This document shows, one piece after another, positions 1 to 6,071 of a DNA stretch of 38,855 bases. The stretch comes from a virus. The position numbers and the translations under genes were made by a program. The notes beneath the pieces were generated by a model, which had not been told where the DNA came from, did no database searches, and saw only the letters and a list, made by a program, of their open reading frames with translations. Where the stretch lies: the IMG/VR virus record IMGVR_UViG_3300032246_001125, positions 1 to 38,855 of that record. One strand, written 5' to 3'. Position 1 is the first letter of the stretch, and the number at the start of each line of letters is the position of its first letter.

Positions 1-2
1 AT

Positions 3-317
3 GATCCATCGGTTGGTACTGGAATGGTCGGAGCACCAGCATGTGGTGATGTGATGAAATTACAAATAAAGGTAGAAGATGGCATTATCACAGATGCGAA
101 ATTTAAAACTTACGGATGTGGCTCTGCAATCGCTAGTAGTTCGCTCGTCACTGAATGGGTCAAGGGCAAAACGCTGGAGCAAGCAGGAAGCATTAAGAAT
201 AGCGAGATTGCAGAAGAACTCGCATTACCGCCAGTCAAGATTCATTGCAGTATACTTGCGGAAGATGCGATCAAAGCAGCAGTAAACGATTATCAACTAA
301 AGTGCTCATGCTCATGA
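3..317 (+). CDS. iscU: IscU-like Fe-S cluster scaffold, C-terminal part (5' end outside window)
   Basis: The reading frame is open at the left edge, so the start codon lies outside the window. The visible part begins with DPSVGTGMVGAPACGDVMK, the hallmark of IscU/NifU-N scaffold proteins, which assemble 2Fe-2S and 4Fe-4S clusters from IscS sulfur and pass them to carriers. All three cluster-binding cysteines are present, in GAPACGDV, YGCGSAIASSS and KIHCSILAEDAI, so the scaffold looks functional. The protein ends in a short KCSCS tail with two extra cysteines. Its TGA overlaps the ATG of the A-type carrier that follows (ATGA), so the two are translationally coupled. This is a phage copy, not a host fragment, because it continues directly into phage genes on the same strand. 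Family assignment is very secure; its role during infection is inferred. Confidence 0.93.
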   Translation, partial: DPSVGTGMVGAPACGDVMKLQIKVEDGIITDAKFKTYGCGSAIASSSLVTEWVKGKTLEQAGSIKNSEIAEELALPPVKIHCSILAEDAIKAAVNDYQLKCSCS

Positions 318-625
318 TTACCGTAACAGACTCCGCAAAGAAACAACTGGATGAAATCCTAATGGATGAACCGAATGGAAAATATGTAAGAGCATTTATC
401 TCTGGTGGAGGTTGCTCTGGTTTTAATTATGGCTTTACTATTGAAGAGAACAAACAAGAAGATGACTTTGTTATCGACAATCTCGTAGTTGATGCTATGA
501 GTATGCAGTATTTCGATAATGCTACTATTGACTTTACAAGCGACAAATTAAAAGGTTCTCAATTTGTTATATCTAATCCAAATGCCAAAACAACTTGTGG
601 TTGTGGAAGCAGTTTTTCAGTTTAA
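314..625 (+). CDS. A-type Fe-S cluster carrier (HesB/IscA/ErpA family)
   Basis: This 103-residue protein has the normal length of the HesB/IscA family. The three conserved cluster ligands are present: Cys34 in GGGCSGF, and Cys95 and Cys97 in the C-terminal TCGCGSSF motif. A-type carriers accept clusters from IscU and deliver them to apo-enzymes in the cytoplasm. The start chosen is the ATG at 314, which overlaps the iscU stop codon; the preceding in-frame ATG at 308 is two codons upstream and less consistent with the family N-terminus (MITVTDSAKKQL). Marine T4-like phages often carry a lone hesB-like gene. A scaffold plus carrier pair is less usual. IscA and ErpA cannot be told apart from sequence reading alone. 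Confidence 0.93.
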   Translation: MITVTDSAKKQLDEILMDEPNGKYVRAFISGGGCSGFNYGFTIEENKQEDDFVIDNLVVDAMSMQYFDNATIDFTSDKLKGSQFVISNPNAKTTCGCGSSFSV

Positions 626-627
626 TA

Positions 628-1281
628 ATGACAACACATATACATCATGATATCCCTAAACTTGAGCGTGTCACAAATTCCGATGGTTCGAGATTATACA
701 AAACACCTTCGGGTGCAGCCTATCCCTCCGTTACAACCATTACTGGATTGCACAAAAAACAGGCAATCATGGAATGGCGAAAGCGAGTCGGAGAAGAAAA
801 AGCGAATGCAATCTCGTCAAAAGCAGCAAAACGAGGTACTGCTATACACAAAGTTTGCGAAGATTTCCTCAACAACGAATTTGTAGAGCCACATCTTGTC
901 GATGTGCCAATGTGGAATTCTTTAGTTCCACTACTCAATAGAATAGATAATGTTCATTGTCTAGAAACTCCCCTATATTCAGATCACTTAAAAGTTGCTG
1001 GCACAGTTGACTGTATTGCTGAGTTTGATGGTAAAGTTTCTGTCATTGATTTTAAAACATCTGGCAGAGTAAAGACACGAGATGATATTCATGATTACTT
1101 TATGCAGTGTGCAGCATATGCTGTAGCGTTTGAAGAACGAACAGGTGTTCCTGTTTCTCGTTTAGTAATTCTCATGGGTATTGACGATCATCCCGCAAGT
1201 TTGTTTATTGAAAAACGAGATGACTGGATTGATGGCTTTATAGGCTTACGAGAACAGTATTTGCAATGGAAAGGTGTTTAG
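628..1281 (+). CDS. PD-(D/E)XK exonuclease, MGME1/RecB-like
   Basis: The 217-residue product shows the core of a PD-(D/E)XK nuclease. AAYPSVTTI (about residues 30-38) and the RGTAIH motif (His74) are followed by the acidic Asp128 in GTVDCIAEF, the Asp141-x-Lys143 pair in VIDFKTS, and the QCAAYA helix (Gln160, Tyr164). This arrangement matches the MGME1-like single-strand exonucleases found in many T4-like marine phages. A likely role is recombination, end processing or host DNA degradation in the cytoplasm. The start at 628 lies two bases after the upstream TAA and gives the expected N-terminus; the open frame extends further upstream inside the carrier gene, but that part is not conserved-looking. 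The gene is the last of the Fe-S/nuclease cluster before a promoter. Confidence 0.85.
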   Translation: MTTHIHHDIPKLERVTNSDGSRLYKTPSGAAYPSVTTITGLHKKQAIMEWRKRVGEEKANAISSKAAKRGTAIHKVCEDFLNNEFVEPHLVDVPMWNSLVPLLNRIDNVHCLETPLYSDHLKVAGTVDCIAEFDGKVSVIDFKTSGRVKTRDDIHDYFMQCAAYAVAFEERTGVPVSRLVILMGIDDHPASLFIEKRDDWIDGFIGLREQYLQWKGV

Positions 1282-1310
1282 TTGTCTTTAATTACTAAAT
1301 ACTGTATAAT
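1282..1310 (+). promoter_or_regulatory. Sigma70-type promoter P1
   Basis: A -35 element TTGTCT (1282-1287) is separated by exactly 17 bp from a perfect -10 element TATAAT (1305-1310). The spacer starts with TTAATT. The same arrangement occurs at 3611, 6013 and 6533. The predicted transcription start is about 1317, upstream of the exported-protein gene and of the tmRNA locus, which this promoter probably drives. Confidence 0.85.
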
Positions 1311-1334
1311 AGATCTATGAACAGGAGAAATTTC

Positions 1335-1649
1335 ATGAAAAAACTAATTGCAAGTTTATTGATTTCTATTAGTATTGCGACACCAGCATTGGCTCATGGT
1401 CATGGTGGTTATGGTCGTGATCCGTTTGTGCCATTCGTGGCTGGATCATTGTTTGGTTATATTGTAACACGACCACAACCAACTGTAATTTATCAACAAG
1501 TTCCAGTTTATCAGCAACCGCAAACTGTTTATGTTTATCCACAGAATGCTCCAGTTACTGTTATACCACAGCTTGGTCAGTATTGTGAATTAAGAAGTGA
1601 AATGATTAACGGACAAATTGTGCAGGGTAATTTCTGCTACAATAGGTAA
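1335..1649 (+). CDS. Small exported protein of unknown function
   Basis: The 104-residue product starts with a clear Sec signal peptide: MKK, a hydrophobic core LIASLLISISIA, and a predicted cleavage site at TPALA|H. The mature part begins His/Gly-rich (HGHGGYGRD). It continues with a Val/Gln/Pro/Tyr-rich stretch of YQQVPVYQQPQTVYVYPQ type, and ends with two cysteines (YCELRS, NFCYNR) that could form a disulfide in the periplasm. The start at 1335 has an AGGAG ribosome binding site seven bases upstream; an in-frame ATG at 1317 coincides with the predicted transcription start and lacks a ribosome binding site. I do not recognise the family. Proteins of this composition are common in bacterial envelopes, so a host origin is possible. 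Confidence 0.75.
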   Translation: MKKLIASLLISISIATPALAHGHGGYGRDPFVPFVAGSLFGYIVTRPQPTVIYQQVPVYQQPQTVYVYPQNAPVTVIPQLGQYCELRSEMINGQIVQGNFCYNR

Positions 1650-1713
1650 TTGTTGTAATCCCTTCAAAGCGAAGGCATTCTGGACGGGAGTTCGATTCTC
1701 CCCACCTCCACCA

Positions 1714-1773
1714 GAAGTGCATGTGTTAGATGAAAGAAACCATTTTATGGGCTCTAATGGGTGTACTTCTGAT
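1714..1773 (+). other. Intervening segment of the permuted tmRNA precursor
   Basis: The 60 bases between the encoded CCA and the coding-piece 5' end start GAAGTGCA and end near TGTACTTCT. Together with the preceding A they can form a stem (AGAAGTGCA with TGTACTTCT, one G-U) that would stack on the acceptor stem and close the precursor. This fits the excised loop of two-piece tmRNAs. Confidence 0.75.
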
Positions 1774-1857
1774 GGGGGTGACTAGGTTTCGACAGGGTGA
1801 GATAGTAGAGACGGCAACACATCAGCAACGATGTAAAAAGAAGAAAACAAAGTAAAC

Positions 1858-1890
1858 GCAAACGACTCACAGTTCGCATTAGCAGCCTAA
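1858..1890 (+). other. tmRNA proteolysis-tag reading frame
   Basis: The resume codon GCA at 1858 is followed by codons giving ANDSQFALAA and a TAA. The AND start and the LAA end are typical of ClpXP-directed tags. The ending FALAA is the form I associate with betaproteobacterial tags. Confidence 0.9.
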
Positions 1891-1957
1891 ACACTGCTTA
1901 GGGTTTCGGTGGTTCTCCTCGTAACAGAATAACCACCACTAAATACTTTAGGGTTCT

Positions 1958-1986
1958 GCTCAATCCCTTAAAATTGAGCATTTTTT
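1958..1986 (+). terminator. Rho-independent terminator after tmRNA
   Basis: A seven-base stem GCTCAAT/ATTGAGC (1958-1964, 1973-1979) with an eight-base loop is followed by ATTTTTT. It ends the tmRNA transcript just before the ribosome binding site of the next gene. Confidence 0.85.
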
Positions 1987-2006
1987 CACAACTAAAGGAG
2001 AACGAA

Positions 2007-3044
2007 ATGGACTTTGTCTATAATGTCTTGTTAAAAGACATCTCGTACCTCTGGATGATATTCTTCATTATGATCAGTGCGGGACTAGCAAAACAGTATG
2101 AACTGTTCGCCCCTGCTTTTGCCTATGTTAAGAATACATTCAGATCCAATAGATTTGTGGTCGCCCTGTTGAGTGCTATCGGTGGCATTCTACCAATTGA
2201 AGGTAGAGTTACTGTTAGTGCTGGACTTCTTGATACTGTTGCTTCGAAAGATGGCAAGGGTAGAGAGAAATTGGGCATCGTAGACTATCTAGCAACCCAC
2301 CACTATTATTTGTGGTCTCCGCTAGAGAAAACTGTGATTCTTCCAATCGCTGCATTTGGGTTAACCTATACAGCATGGTTGGGATTGATTGCTCCTCTAT
2401 TGGTGGTTAGTTTGCTTTTCATCGGATGGTATATTTGGTCACAAATACACGAAGAAGAAATTGCGATTACACCTGGAAATTTTAAACTAAGTGCTGTATT
2501 ACGAAACACTGTGCCAATGTTTGTTGCTGTTGGAGCATACATTGCAGGTGCTAGTCATATTTTGTGTTTTGGTTTATTGACTTTATATTATGTGATCATC
2601 ACACAACAATGGAATCCTAAGAAACTTTTAGGATACATTAAATGGGATGTGCTTGTTTGGGTTGGTCTAGCAATTATGCTAGGTAACTGGATGAAATCAT
2701 ACGATGGTGCGTGGCAAACTATGCTAAAAACTAGCATGCTTGACCCACATACTTTTGTTGGCATGGTAATTATCAGTGCTATTGGTTTTGTTGCTAGTTT
2801 CTTAATGGGTAGTTCTGGTAAGTTTGTTGCAATTGCTGTATTGATGTCTCAAGTCTTCGGAGTTGAGTACTTCTTATGGTTCTTTGCTTTGGATTTTGCT
2901 GGCTACTTAATTAGTCCAACTCATAAATGTGTTGCTGTTGGTAATCGTTATTTCGGTACACCACTTGCTACATATTATAAGGCACTTTGTTCTTGGGGTT
3001 TACTAATGTTAGTAACCGCAGGTATTATAACTTTTGTATTATAA
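2007..3044 (+). CDS. Polytopic inner-membrane protein, permease-like
   Basis: The 345-residue product is strongly hydrophobic with about nine to ten predicted membrane segments, for example LWMIFFIMISAGL, VVALLSAIGGILPI, FVAVGAYIAGA and LLMLVTAGIITFVL. Polar loops carry GRVTVSAGLLD, HHYYLWSPLEKTV and, near the C-terminus, LISPTHKCVAVG. The last motif recalls the SPxHxC segment of DUF401-type predicted permeases, but the assignment is tentative. The start at 2007 has an AAAGGAG site; a longer open frame back to 1974 would begin inside the terminator and is rejected. The stop is eight bases before the start of the barrel protein, so the two are probably co-transcribed and may act together at the two membranes. 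Substrate unknown. Confidence 0.8.
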   Translation: MDFVYNVLLKDISYLWMIFFIMISAGLAKQYELFAPAFAYVKNTFRSNRFVVALLSAIGGILPIEGRVTVSAGLLDTVASKDGKGREKLGIVDYLATHHYYLWSPLEKTVILPIAAFGLTYTAWLGLIAPLLVVSLLFIGWYIWSQIHEEEIAITPGNFKLSAVLRNTVPMFVAVGAYIAGASHILCFGLLTLYYVIITQQWNPKKLLGYIKWDVLVWVGLAIMLGNWMKSYDGAWQTMLKTSMLDPHTFVGMVIISAIGFVASFLMGSSGKFVAIAVLMSQVFGVEYFLWFFALDFAGYLISPTHKCVAVGNRYFGTPLATYYKALCSWGLLMLVTAGIITFVL

Positions 3045-3052
3045 GGAATCAG

Positions 3053-3610
3053 ATGAAAAAGTTAATTTTAGTTTTATTGGTTGCATCAGGCTCAGCATTT
3101 GCTGCTGGCTCTGGTGTTGGTTTTGAGTTTGAGAGAGAGCGTGGAAATAATTCTCCAAACACTTTCGAAAATACAGTCAGTGTAGCACCATACTACAAAT
3201 TTGATAATGGCGTAAAGGCTGATATCAAGTTTTACGCAAGTCGTGAAGATGGTGACAAGACACTCGAAAATAAAGTCGAGGCTCGTGTCCAAAAAATGTG
3301 GGAAGTATTTCCTAAAACAAAATTGGGTGCTCGAGTTAGTGTTGGTGAGAAATTTACATCTACTAAAGATTTCTCTTACTACACCTTTGAACCAAAAGCC
3401 AGTTATGCTTTAACTGAAGTCTTATCATTGCAAGCAGCATATCGTTATCGCAATGCTTTCAACACCTCAAACAACTATGAAACTCGTACTACCAAGTTGG
3501 GTTTTGACTACGCTGTAACTAAGCAAGACGAAGTTGGTGTTCGTTATCTTATGAAGCGTGGTGATAGTGATACGAATGGTGTTGAGTTTGCATACACTCG
3601 TGCATTCTGA
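3053..3610 (+). CDS. Predicted outer-membrane beta-barrel protein
   Basis: The 185-residue product has a Sec signal peptide (MKKLILVLLVASGSAFA|A). The mature part consists of alternating amphipathic strands with aromatic ends (VAPYYKF, DIKFYASR, FEPKASYAL, LQAAYRYRN, KLGFDYAV, VGVRYLMKR, EFAYTRAF). It ends in a phenylalanine, the C-terminal signature recognised by the Bam machinery. This fits a small eight- to ten-strand barrel of the kind seen in Lom/OmpX-like proteins. The ATG at 3053 has an AAGGA site. Phage-encoded barrels can alter the infected cell surface, for example in superinfection exclusion; that role is inference. The function may be linked to the membrane protein directly upstream. 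Confidence 0.75.
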   Translation: MKKLILVLLVASGSAFAAGSGVGFEFERERGNNSPNTFENTVSVAPYYKFDNGVKADIKFYASREDGDKTLENKVEARVQKMWEVFPKTKLGARVSVGEKFTSTKDFSYYTFEPKASYALTEVLSLQAAYRYRNAFNTSNNYETRTTKLGFDYAVTKQDEVGVRYLMKRGDSDTNGVEFAYTRAF

Positions 3611-3639
3611 TTGTCTGCAATTCGTTATTAATATAAGAT
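3611..3639 (+). promoter_or_regulatory. Sigma70-type promoter P2
   Basis: TTGTCT (3611-3616), 17 bp, TAAGAT (3634-3639). The -35 element and spacing match the other three copies; the -10 element is weaker. It starts right after the barrel gene and would drive the small exported protein downstream. Confidence 0.65.
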
Positions 3640-3651
3640 AGTAAAGAGTTG

Positions 3652-3673
3652 GGTGGATCTCTATAAAACCACC
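3652..3673 (+). promoter_or_regulatory. 5'-UTR hairpin, copy A of a repeated RNA motif
   Basis: Stem GGTGG/CCACC encloses a 12-base loop ATCTCTATAAAA. A second hairpin at 3948-3971 has a different stem (GAAGG/CCTTC) but nearly the same 12-base loop. It lies between promoter P2 and the ribosome binding site of the gene starting at 3698. Confidence 0.6.
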
Positions 3674-3697
3674 AAACTTAAATTTTTGGAGAACTCC

Positions 3698-3922
3698 ATG
3701 AAATCAATTATCGCATTAGTAGCGTTGGCTTTTGCAACTGCATCATTTGCATGCAATGCTCATGAGGCACACGCAAAGAAAGAAGAAGTGAATTGTGTTA
3801 CCAAGGATAAGAAAGGTAACTGTCCTCCTCCACCAAAATCTGAAAAACCTACTCCTAAGAAAGTAGAGAAAAAGGAAGATAAGAAAGCTGACGACAAGAA
3901 AGTCGAACCAGCAAAGAAATAA
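3698..3922 (+). CDS. Small exported lysine-rich protein
   Basis: The 74-residue product has a signal peptide (MKSIIALVALAFATASFA) followed by CNAHEAHAKK. The remainder is very rich in Lys, Glu, Asp and Pro, with a PPPPKSEKPTPKK segment and a C-terminal string of KKxD/E units. The cysteine right after the signal peptide suggests a lipoprotein, but the residues before it (SFAC) do not fit a canonical lipobox. A second Cys pair (NCVTKDKKGNCPP) could form a disulfide. The start at 3698 has a GGAG site; the upstream in-frame ATG at 3653 falls in the hairpin. The charged, disordered tail suggests a periplasmic or wall-associated role. Family not recognised. Confidence 0.7.
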   Translation: MKSIIALVALAFATASFACNAHEAHAKKEEVNCVTKDKKGNCPPPPKSEKPTPKKVEKKEDKKADDKKVEPAKK

Positions 3923-3947
3923 TTCCTAAATAATTGAACACATGGGT

Positions 3948-3971
3948 TGAAGGATCCCAATAAAACCTTCA
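3948..3971 (+). promoter_or_regulatory. 5'-UTR hairpin, copy B of a repeated RNA motif
   Basis: Stem TGAAGG/CCTTCA encloses the 12-base loop ATCCCAATAAAA, which matches the loop of the hairpin at 3652-3673 at ten of twelve positions while the stem has changed on both sides. It lies in the leader of the gene starting at 4007. Confidence 0.6.
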
Positions 3972-4006
3972 TTACACACAACTCATAACACACAAAGGAG
4001 ACTTAT

Positions 4007-4279
4007 ATGAGTAATATGACCCCGTTCGAGATTCGCCTAGAACTTTTAAAAATGGCAAAAGACATGCTTTCCGAGGAATACTATGGTAAGCGTGAAGTAA
4101 TTAGCAACGACTGGCAAACTAAAGTCGAATCTGCTAAAATCAATGGTGGCACGATTCCTGATCATCCAGGATTCCCTGCTTACCCAGTAGAAAGTGACAT
4201 CATTGCAAAGGCGCAAGTCTTGAATGGTTTCGTTTCAAACATCCCCCTAGAAACAAAGACTAGCAAAAAGTCAACCTGA
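4007..4279 (+). CDS. Conserved small phage protein, unknown function
   Basis: The 90-residue soluble protein starts MSNMTPFEIRLELLKMAKDML and has a mostly helical, charged N-terminal half, then a proline-rich segment (IPDHPGFPAYPVESD) and a final helix (IIAKAQVLNGFVS). I recall very similar short proteins in T4-like marine cyanophages, without a known function. The start has a strong AAAGGAG site eight bases upstream. A hairpin in the leader and a terminator just after the gene suggest a short transcript with its own regulation. No catalytic motif is visible. Confidence 0.75.
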   Translation: MSNMTPFEIRLELLKMAKDMLSEEYYGKREVISNDWQTKVESAKINGGTIPDHPGFPAYPVESDIIAKAQVLNGFVSNIPLETKTSKKST

Positions 4280-4291
4280 TATGGGATCGGG

Positions 4292-4317
4292 AAGGCATGC
4301 TCACGCATGCCTTTCTT
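4292..4317 (+). terminator. Rho-independent terminator
   Basis: Nine-base stem AAGGCATGC/GCATGCCTT with a four-base loop, followed by TCTTT. It separates the gene ending at 4279 from the hydrolase gene. Confidence 0.75.
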
Positions 4318-4338
4318 TAACTAATTAAGGAGATCATT

Positions 4339-4881
4339 ATGCGTAAAAACATATTGACAGCAACATTATTGATTATATCATTAATCATTGCTACACCAGT
4401 TGTTATAACAAACACAAGTAATGCAACAGAGATGTTGAATGTAGATTTTAGTGATTTAACACCATCTACAAAGAAAGAGGTTGAATGCCTCGCAGATAAT
4501 ATTTTCTATGAAGCAGGTTATGAGCCAAAAGAAGGCAAAATAGCAGTTGCTCTAGTCACTCTGAACAGAGTAAAACATGGATTTGAAGACTCCGTCTGCG
4601 GAGTTGTCAAACAAAAAACAAGATCGACTTGTCAATTCTCTTGGTGGTGCGAAGACAAACCAAGAATGTCTTCATTACACAAGTCTGAAAAGTTGTCGGA
4701 AAATCAAAAAGTAGTGTATAATGACATCAAGGATCTCGCAGTTTATGTTTATATGAACTATGAAGTCATGAAAGACAATACTAAGGGTGCGTTATACTAC
4801 CACGCAAACTATGTAAACCCAAATTGGAAATTGAAGAAAACTGTTGTGATTGGGAATCACATATTTTACACACCTTATTAA
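4339..4881 (+). CDS. SleB/CwlJ-like cell-wall hydrolase, candidate endolysin
   Basis: The 180-residue product begins with a signal peptide or signal anchor (MRKN, then a hydrophobic run LTATLLIISLIIATPVVI). The rest matches the Hydrolase_2 (SleB/CwlJ) family: CLADNIFYEAGYEPKEGKIAVALVTLNRV with the probable catalytic Glu58, then VCGVVKQK, CQFSWWC and a C-terminal LYYHANYVNPNW...GNHIFY segment. Enzymes of this family cut the glycan strands of peptidoglycan. With its N-terminal export signal it could act as a signal-arrest-release type endolysin, without strict need for a large-hole holin. A holin-like gene does exist at 12518-12949. The ribosome binding site AAGGAG precedes the ATG. This is the best lysis-enzyme candidate in the window apart from the baseplate spike. 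Confidence 0.85.
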   Translation: MRKNILTATLLIISLIIATPVVITNTSNATEMLNVDFSDLTPSTKKEVECLADNIFYEAGYEPKEGKIAVALVTLNRVKHGFEDSVCGVVKQKTRSTCQFSWWCEDKPRMSSLHKSEKLSENQKVVYNDIKDLAVYVYMNYEVMKDNTKGALYYHANYVNPNWKLKKTVVIGNHIFYTPY

Positions 4882-4894
4882 TTAACTGGAGTAT

Positions 4895-5470
4895 ATGATG
4901 GCTAACATGATGAATAAATTGAATTTGGATTTTCTTACAAAAGGTGATAACTCTACACATGGATTTTATCTATTGTTTGATGAAGTTTCCCTACAGACAG
5001 TCAAACCTATCTGTGAGTGGATTATGGAATCAAATTTCTCTGAGGAAAGACCAGAACTATTGAATTTGATAATCTGCTCTCCTGGAGGTGACCTCAATGC
5101 AGCTTTTGCTGTTATTGATACAATGAGAGGTTCGGCTATTCCAATTCGTACAATTGGTCTTGGGCAAATTGCTTCTGCTGGACTTCTAATTTTTGCTGCT
5201 GGCACTAAAGGTCAGCGCATTCTTACACCAAACACTTCTATTCTGTCTCATCAGTATTCATGGGGAGCGTTTGGTAAAGAACATGAGTTGTTTGCTACAG
5301 TCAGAGAATTTGATCTGACTACGAAACGAATGATTGCTCACTATAAAAAATGTACTGGTTTAGCTGAAGCAAAAATTCGTGAAACTCTACTTCCACCACA
5401 AGACATTTGGTTGTCAGCGGAAGAATCTAAAAAACTAGGACTTTGCGATATGGTAAAGGATCTGAAGTGA
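4895..5470 (+). CDS. ClpP-like serine protease
   Basis: The 191-residue protein has the ClpP/crotonase protease fold signature. The oxyanion-region motif is CSPGGDLNAAFAVIDTM. The catalytic serine is Ser94 in GQIASAG, the histidine is His119 in SILSHQYSWG, and the aspartate is Asp170 in QDIWLSAEES, so the triad is complete. ClpP enzymes form barrels that degrade proteins fed by ClpX or ClpA. Phage versions may act as prohead or scaffold proteases or redirect host proteolysis. The tmRNA tag encoded at 1858 is normally a ClpXP signal, which makes this pairing notable. The ATG at 4895 or the adjacent one at 4898 may be the start, both after a CTGGAG site. The gene overlaps the next one (GTGA). 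Confidence 0.88.
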   Translation: MMANMMNKLNLDFLTKGDNSTHGFYLLFDEVSLQTVKPICEWIMESNFSEERPELLNLIICSPGGDLNAAFAVIDTMRGSAIPIRTIGLGQIASAGLLIFAAGTKGQRILTPNTSILSHQYSWGAFGKEHELFATVREFDLTTKRMIAHYKKCTGLAEAKIRETLLPPQDIWLSAEESKKLGLCDMVKDLK

Positions 5471-5658
5471 AGAAGATAATGGAATATCTAAGGTATTCTG
5501 GTGTTTGGATTGGACTTGTTCTTAATCCATTTCACTGGCAACCAAAGATTGAAACTAAGGATGCTTTATTTAACGACATGAATCCTAATGGTCGTTTCCT
5601 GTACATATCTCTTGGTCCAATATGGATAAGGATAGTAATCGATGATGCAACTTATTAA
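5467..5658 (+). CDS. Small conserved phage protein with hydrophobic segment
   Basis: This 63-residue frame starts at a GTG (5467) that overlaps the protease stop and is preceded by AAAGGA; an ATG at 5479 is an alternative. It contains YSGVWIGLVLNPFHWQPKI and a C-terminal RFLYISLGPIWIRIVIDD. Short proteins with a similar GLVLNP-H-W segment occur in cyanophages, function unknown. It may be membrane-associated. Confidence 0.6.
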   Translation: MKKIMEYLRYSGVWIGLVLNPFHWQPKIETKDALFNDMNPNGRFLYISLGPIWIRIVIDDATY

Positions 5659-5923
5659 TAAACTTAGAGGATGGTTTACTATGACTGAAAGTAATTTATT
5701 CACAGTGTGTGCAACTGCAGTTCTAATTACAACAATTAGTTCTGTTTCATATTATCATACTAAACAAAGTGAAATGATGTCTCGAAATATTGAAAATGGT
5801 ATCGTTAAGGGAGTAGATCCTGTAGCAGTAAGATGTGCTTATGCTAAAGAAAATGACAACATCTGCGTGGCTTACGCTGTTGCAAAAGACCACTCTAATT
5901 CACCCTTCTCAGCTAAAAAGTAA
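5642..5923 (+). CDS. Small membrane protein, unknown function
   Basis: The 93-residue product has one predicted transmembrane helix (LFTVCATAVLITTISSVSYY, about residues 19-38). After it comes a soluble tail that includes GIVKGVDPVAVRCAYAKENDNICVAYA, with two cysteines. The start at 5642 follows an AAGGA site and overlaps the end of the previous gene. An internal ATG at 5681 is a possible alternative start that would leave only a few residues before the helix. Similar VRCAYA-containing proteins are, as I recall, found in other T4-like marine phages. It is followed by a strong terminator. Confidence 0.65.
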   Translation: MMQLINKLRGWFTMTESNLFTVCATAVLITTISSVSYYHTKQSEMMSRNIENGIVKGVDPVAVRCAYAKENDNICVAYAVAKDHSNSPFSAKK

Positions 5924-5943
5924 CACTTTTCGGCTATTTCCTG

Positions 5944-5975
5944 AATAACCCCTCTAATCAAGGGGTTATTTTTCC
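5944..5975 (+). terminator. Strong rho-independent terminator
   Basis: Ten-base perfect stem AATAACCCCT/AGGGGTTATT (5944-5953, 5961-5970) with a seven-base loop, followed by TTTCCTT. It closes the transcript that contains the hydrolase and protease genes. Confidence 0.88.
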
Positions 5976-6012
5976 TTGTAAAAACAACAACTTACGAGGG
6001 TCAAAATACTTG

Positions 6013-6041
6013 TTGCCTTTAATTGCAATATGAGCGATAAT
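6013..6041 (+). promoter_or_regulatory. Sigma70-type promoter P3
   Basis: TTGCCT (6013-6018), 17 bp beginning TTAATT, then GATAAT (6036-6041). An ATG occurs six bases after the -10 element, as at P1, but the better ribosome binding site serves the ATG at 6072. Confidence 0.75.
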
Positions 6042-6071
6042 AGACTTATGTTGATTAGAAAAGGAAACGAA

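Larger units (their letters stand above)
1657..1955 (+). ncRNA. ssrA: Circularly permuted (two-piece) tmRNA locus
   Basis: The 3' acceptor segment of a tmRNA lies upstream of the 5' segment. Acceptor piece: T stem GGGAG/CTCCC (1686-1690, 1698-1702) around loop TTCGATT, then CACCTCC, A and an encoded CCA (1711-1713). Coding piece: begins GGGGGTG at 1774-1780, which pairs over seven positions (one G-U) with CACCTCC, followed by the tmRNA hallmark GGTTTCGACAGG. The tag reading frame is at 1858-1890 (ANDSQFALAA, stop). A P2-like helix can form between 1657-1669 and 1946-1955 (AAAG/CTTT and CCCT/AGGG with a TC bulge). The pieces are separated by a 60-base spacer (1714-1773) that would be removed. 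Product role: rescue of stalled ribosomes with SmpB. Permuted tmRNAs are known in alphaproteobacteria, some betaproteobacteria and cyanobacteria; the tag resembles betaproteobacterial ones. The piece ends are estimated. Confidence 0.92.

Noticed and set aside
1681-1713. T-arm and CCA end read as an ordinary tRNA
   Set aside because: No anticodon arm or D arm fits upstream, while the downstream GGGGGTG segment pairs with the CACCTCC strand and carries the tmRNA GGTTTCGACAGG hallmark.
1858-1890. Reading the tag frame as an independent small gene
   Set aside because: It lacks a start codon and ribosome binding site; it is explained by the tmRNA.
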